Notes under the pieces: model-generated
Database searches by the model: none
Seen by the model: the letters and a program-made list of their open reading frames with translations, nothing else
What the model was told of the DNA's origin: nothing
Shown: positions 6,214-7,182 of the stretch, piece after piece
Numbering within the stretch: position 1 is the stretch's first letter
Layout: every line of letters begins with the position of its first letter
Program-made: the position numbers and the translations under genes
Assembly: GCA_027347125.1 (NCBI GenBank)
Contig: DAIERC010000012.1
Location: forward strand, 1-7,182
Reading direction: 5' to 3'
Length of the DNA stretch: 7,182 nt
Source of the DNA: Ignavibacteriales bacterium
GTDB taxonomy: Bacteria; Bacteroidota; Ignavibacteria; Ignavibacteriales; Ignavibacteriaceae

Positions 6214-7182
6214 ACTATATTAACTCCGCATCAAAAAGCAGCATTACAATTCGGCAGCCATATATCGTTGACGGCAAACGCCGGCTCTGGTAAAACTTTT
6301 GTTTTATCGCGCAGGTATATTGAGATTGTGTTAAAAGAAGGGATATCATTAAGAAATATTGCGGCAATTACGTTTACAGATAAGGCCGCAAGCGAGTTGT
6401 ATAAAAAAATTGCCTTACAAATTGAAGAGCGATTAAGTAAAGTCGAAGATAAAACTGTCGAAAAAAAACTGGAAAACATGCGGCGTCAGCTGGTCTCGGC
6501 AAACATTTCTACTATTCATTCTTTTTGTATCGACATACTAAGAGAGTATCCTGTTGAAGCCGGGCTTGATGCTAACTTTTCGCCGATTGATGAGGAGCTT
6601 TCGACTGAGTTAATAGAGCTTTCTGTTGAAGAAACAATTAAAGCCGCCGTTCAAAGCTCTGATGACGGGGAAAGCCTAAGATACCTTGTCAGGTTTTTTT
6701 CTTCAAAAAATACGCTTGCACGCGAATTAATTTCCCTTATTAAAAACAGGAAAAATGTTTTAAAACTTGCCGGTGCACTTTACTCGGCAGATGCAACAAA
6801 AGTTGCGGAATTTTTTAAAGAAAAATTTGAAGAATTGGTGCCGAAAATATTACTTGACCAAGAAGATAAAATCCTAAATACGATTTTCATTGTTAACGAT
6901 GCGGTATTAAAAGTAAAACCCGATAACGCAATTGCTCTGGATATAGTCCGGCTTATAAAAAATATTGAAGCGGCCGCAACCAACAATAAAAAGCTTTTAA
7001 TCTATGAGGAGATAAAAAATCTTATCTCCACACAAAAAGGCACACTTAAGAAAATAGGTTATACTCAAAAAGTTTATGAAGATTATATTGACGAAATTAA
7101 TTTTATAGAAAAATTTTTTGAGAATATAAATTATATAGAGTTGCCCGATAATTCCGGCGAGGTAGAACTTGAACTTGCAAGA
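6211..7182 (+). CDS. AddA/UvrD-type superfamily 1A helicase (3'-truncated by the window edge)
   Basis: N-terminal 324 residues of an ATP-dependent 3'-5' DNA helicase of the UvrD/Rep/AddA group, acting in the cytoplasm in DNA repair or recombination. The frame stays open to the window end. Visible motifs in order: Q motif LTPHQKAAL (Gln8), Walker A in TANAGSGKTF (Lys28, Thr29), motif Ia AAITFTDKAASEL (about 51-63) and motif Ib STIHSFC (100-106) followed by REYPVEAGLDANF and IDE. STIHSFC with the EAGLD-F-DE continuation is more like AddA or RecB than PcrA/UvrD, so this is probably the helicase(-nuclease) subunit of an AddAB-type double-strand break enzyme. Residues 130-324 are Lys/Glu-rich and helical-looking, as expected of the 1B insertion. 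Walker B (DExQ), the later helicase motifs and any C-terminal nuclease lie beyond the window, so the AddA assignment is not proven. It is coupled to the kinase gene by a one-base overlap. Confidence 0.88.
   Translation, partial: MTILTPHQKAALQFGSHISLTANAGSGKTFVLSRRYIEIVLKEGISLRNIAAITFTDKAASELYKKIALQIEERLSKVEDKTVEKKLENMRRQLVSANISTIHSFCIDILREYPVEAGLDANFSPIDEELSTELIELSVEETIKAAVQSSDDGESLRYLVRFFSSKNTLARELISLIKNRKNVLKLAGALYSADATKVAEFFKEKFEELVPKILLDQEDKILNTIFIVNDAVLKVKPDNAIALDIVRLIKNIEAAATNNKKLLIYEEIKNLISTQKGTLKKIGYTQKVYEDYIDEINFIEKFFENINYIELPDNSGEVELELAR

Noticed and set aside
6280..6289. Ten-base match GCCGGCTCTG shared with the terminator stem at 853-862
   Set aside because: At 6280 it encodes part of the Walker A motif; a ten-base match explained by coding constraint is most simply coincidence.
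6231..6479. 82-codon minus-strand open frame, and another at 6780-6986
   Set aside because: Antisense to the helicase gene, whose Walker A and motif Ib fix the + strand frame.

Overview
The window is AT-rich bacterial DNA with all genes on the + strand. It reads as a member of the Bacteroidota/Chlorobiota group, with Ignavibacteria-like lineages a good guess. The reasons are the A/T-rich codon use, a DUF4783-type secreted protein (a family known mostly from Bacteroidota), a Cys-anchored fibronectin-III lipoprotein, nearly absent Shine-Dalgarno sites, and a very large NtrY-like kinase. The assignment is inferred from gene content; no rRNA or other taxonomic marker is present.

Layout. Positions 1-837 hold the C-terminal two thirds of a class I dihydroorotase (pyrC; pyrimidine synthesis), closed by a clear intrinsic terminator at 849-873. 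A 157-bp gap follows (838-994), the only obvious transcript boundary in the window, with a weak promoter candidate and a small direct repeat. Positions 995-1819 encode a lipoprotein with one fibronectin type III domain and a C-terminal beta-rich region that faintly resembles HmuY-type haem-binding lipoproteins. After a 73-bp gap without a hairpin come three tightly packed genes: a small secreted DUF4783-like protein (1893-2351), a 1286-residue sensor histidine kinase (2351-6211) and the start of an AddA/UvrD-type helicase (6211 to the window end). Both junctions in this set are one-base TAATG stop/start overlaps, so the genes are very likely co-transcribed and translationally coupled.

Working together. 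pyrC is housekeeping and ends its own unit. The kinase appears to have 12 membrane helices and three separate extracytoplasmic domains feeding one intact HAMP-HisKA-HATPase core, with no response regulator in view. It is preceded by a secreted protein that could act in the same compartment as its sensor domains, and followed by a DNA repair helicase whose link to the sensor is unexplained. No mobile element, CRISPR array, tRNA or rRNA was seen. There is no clear proof of a new defence or signalling system; the kinase architecture and its coupling to a helicase gene are the best leads.
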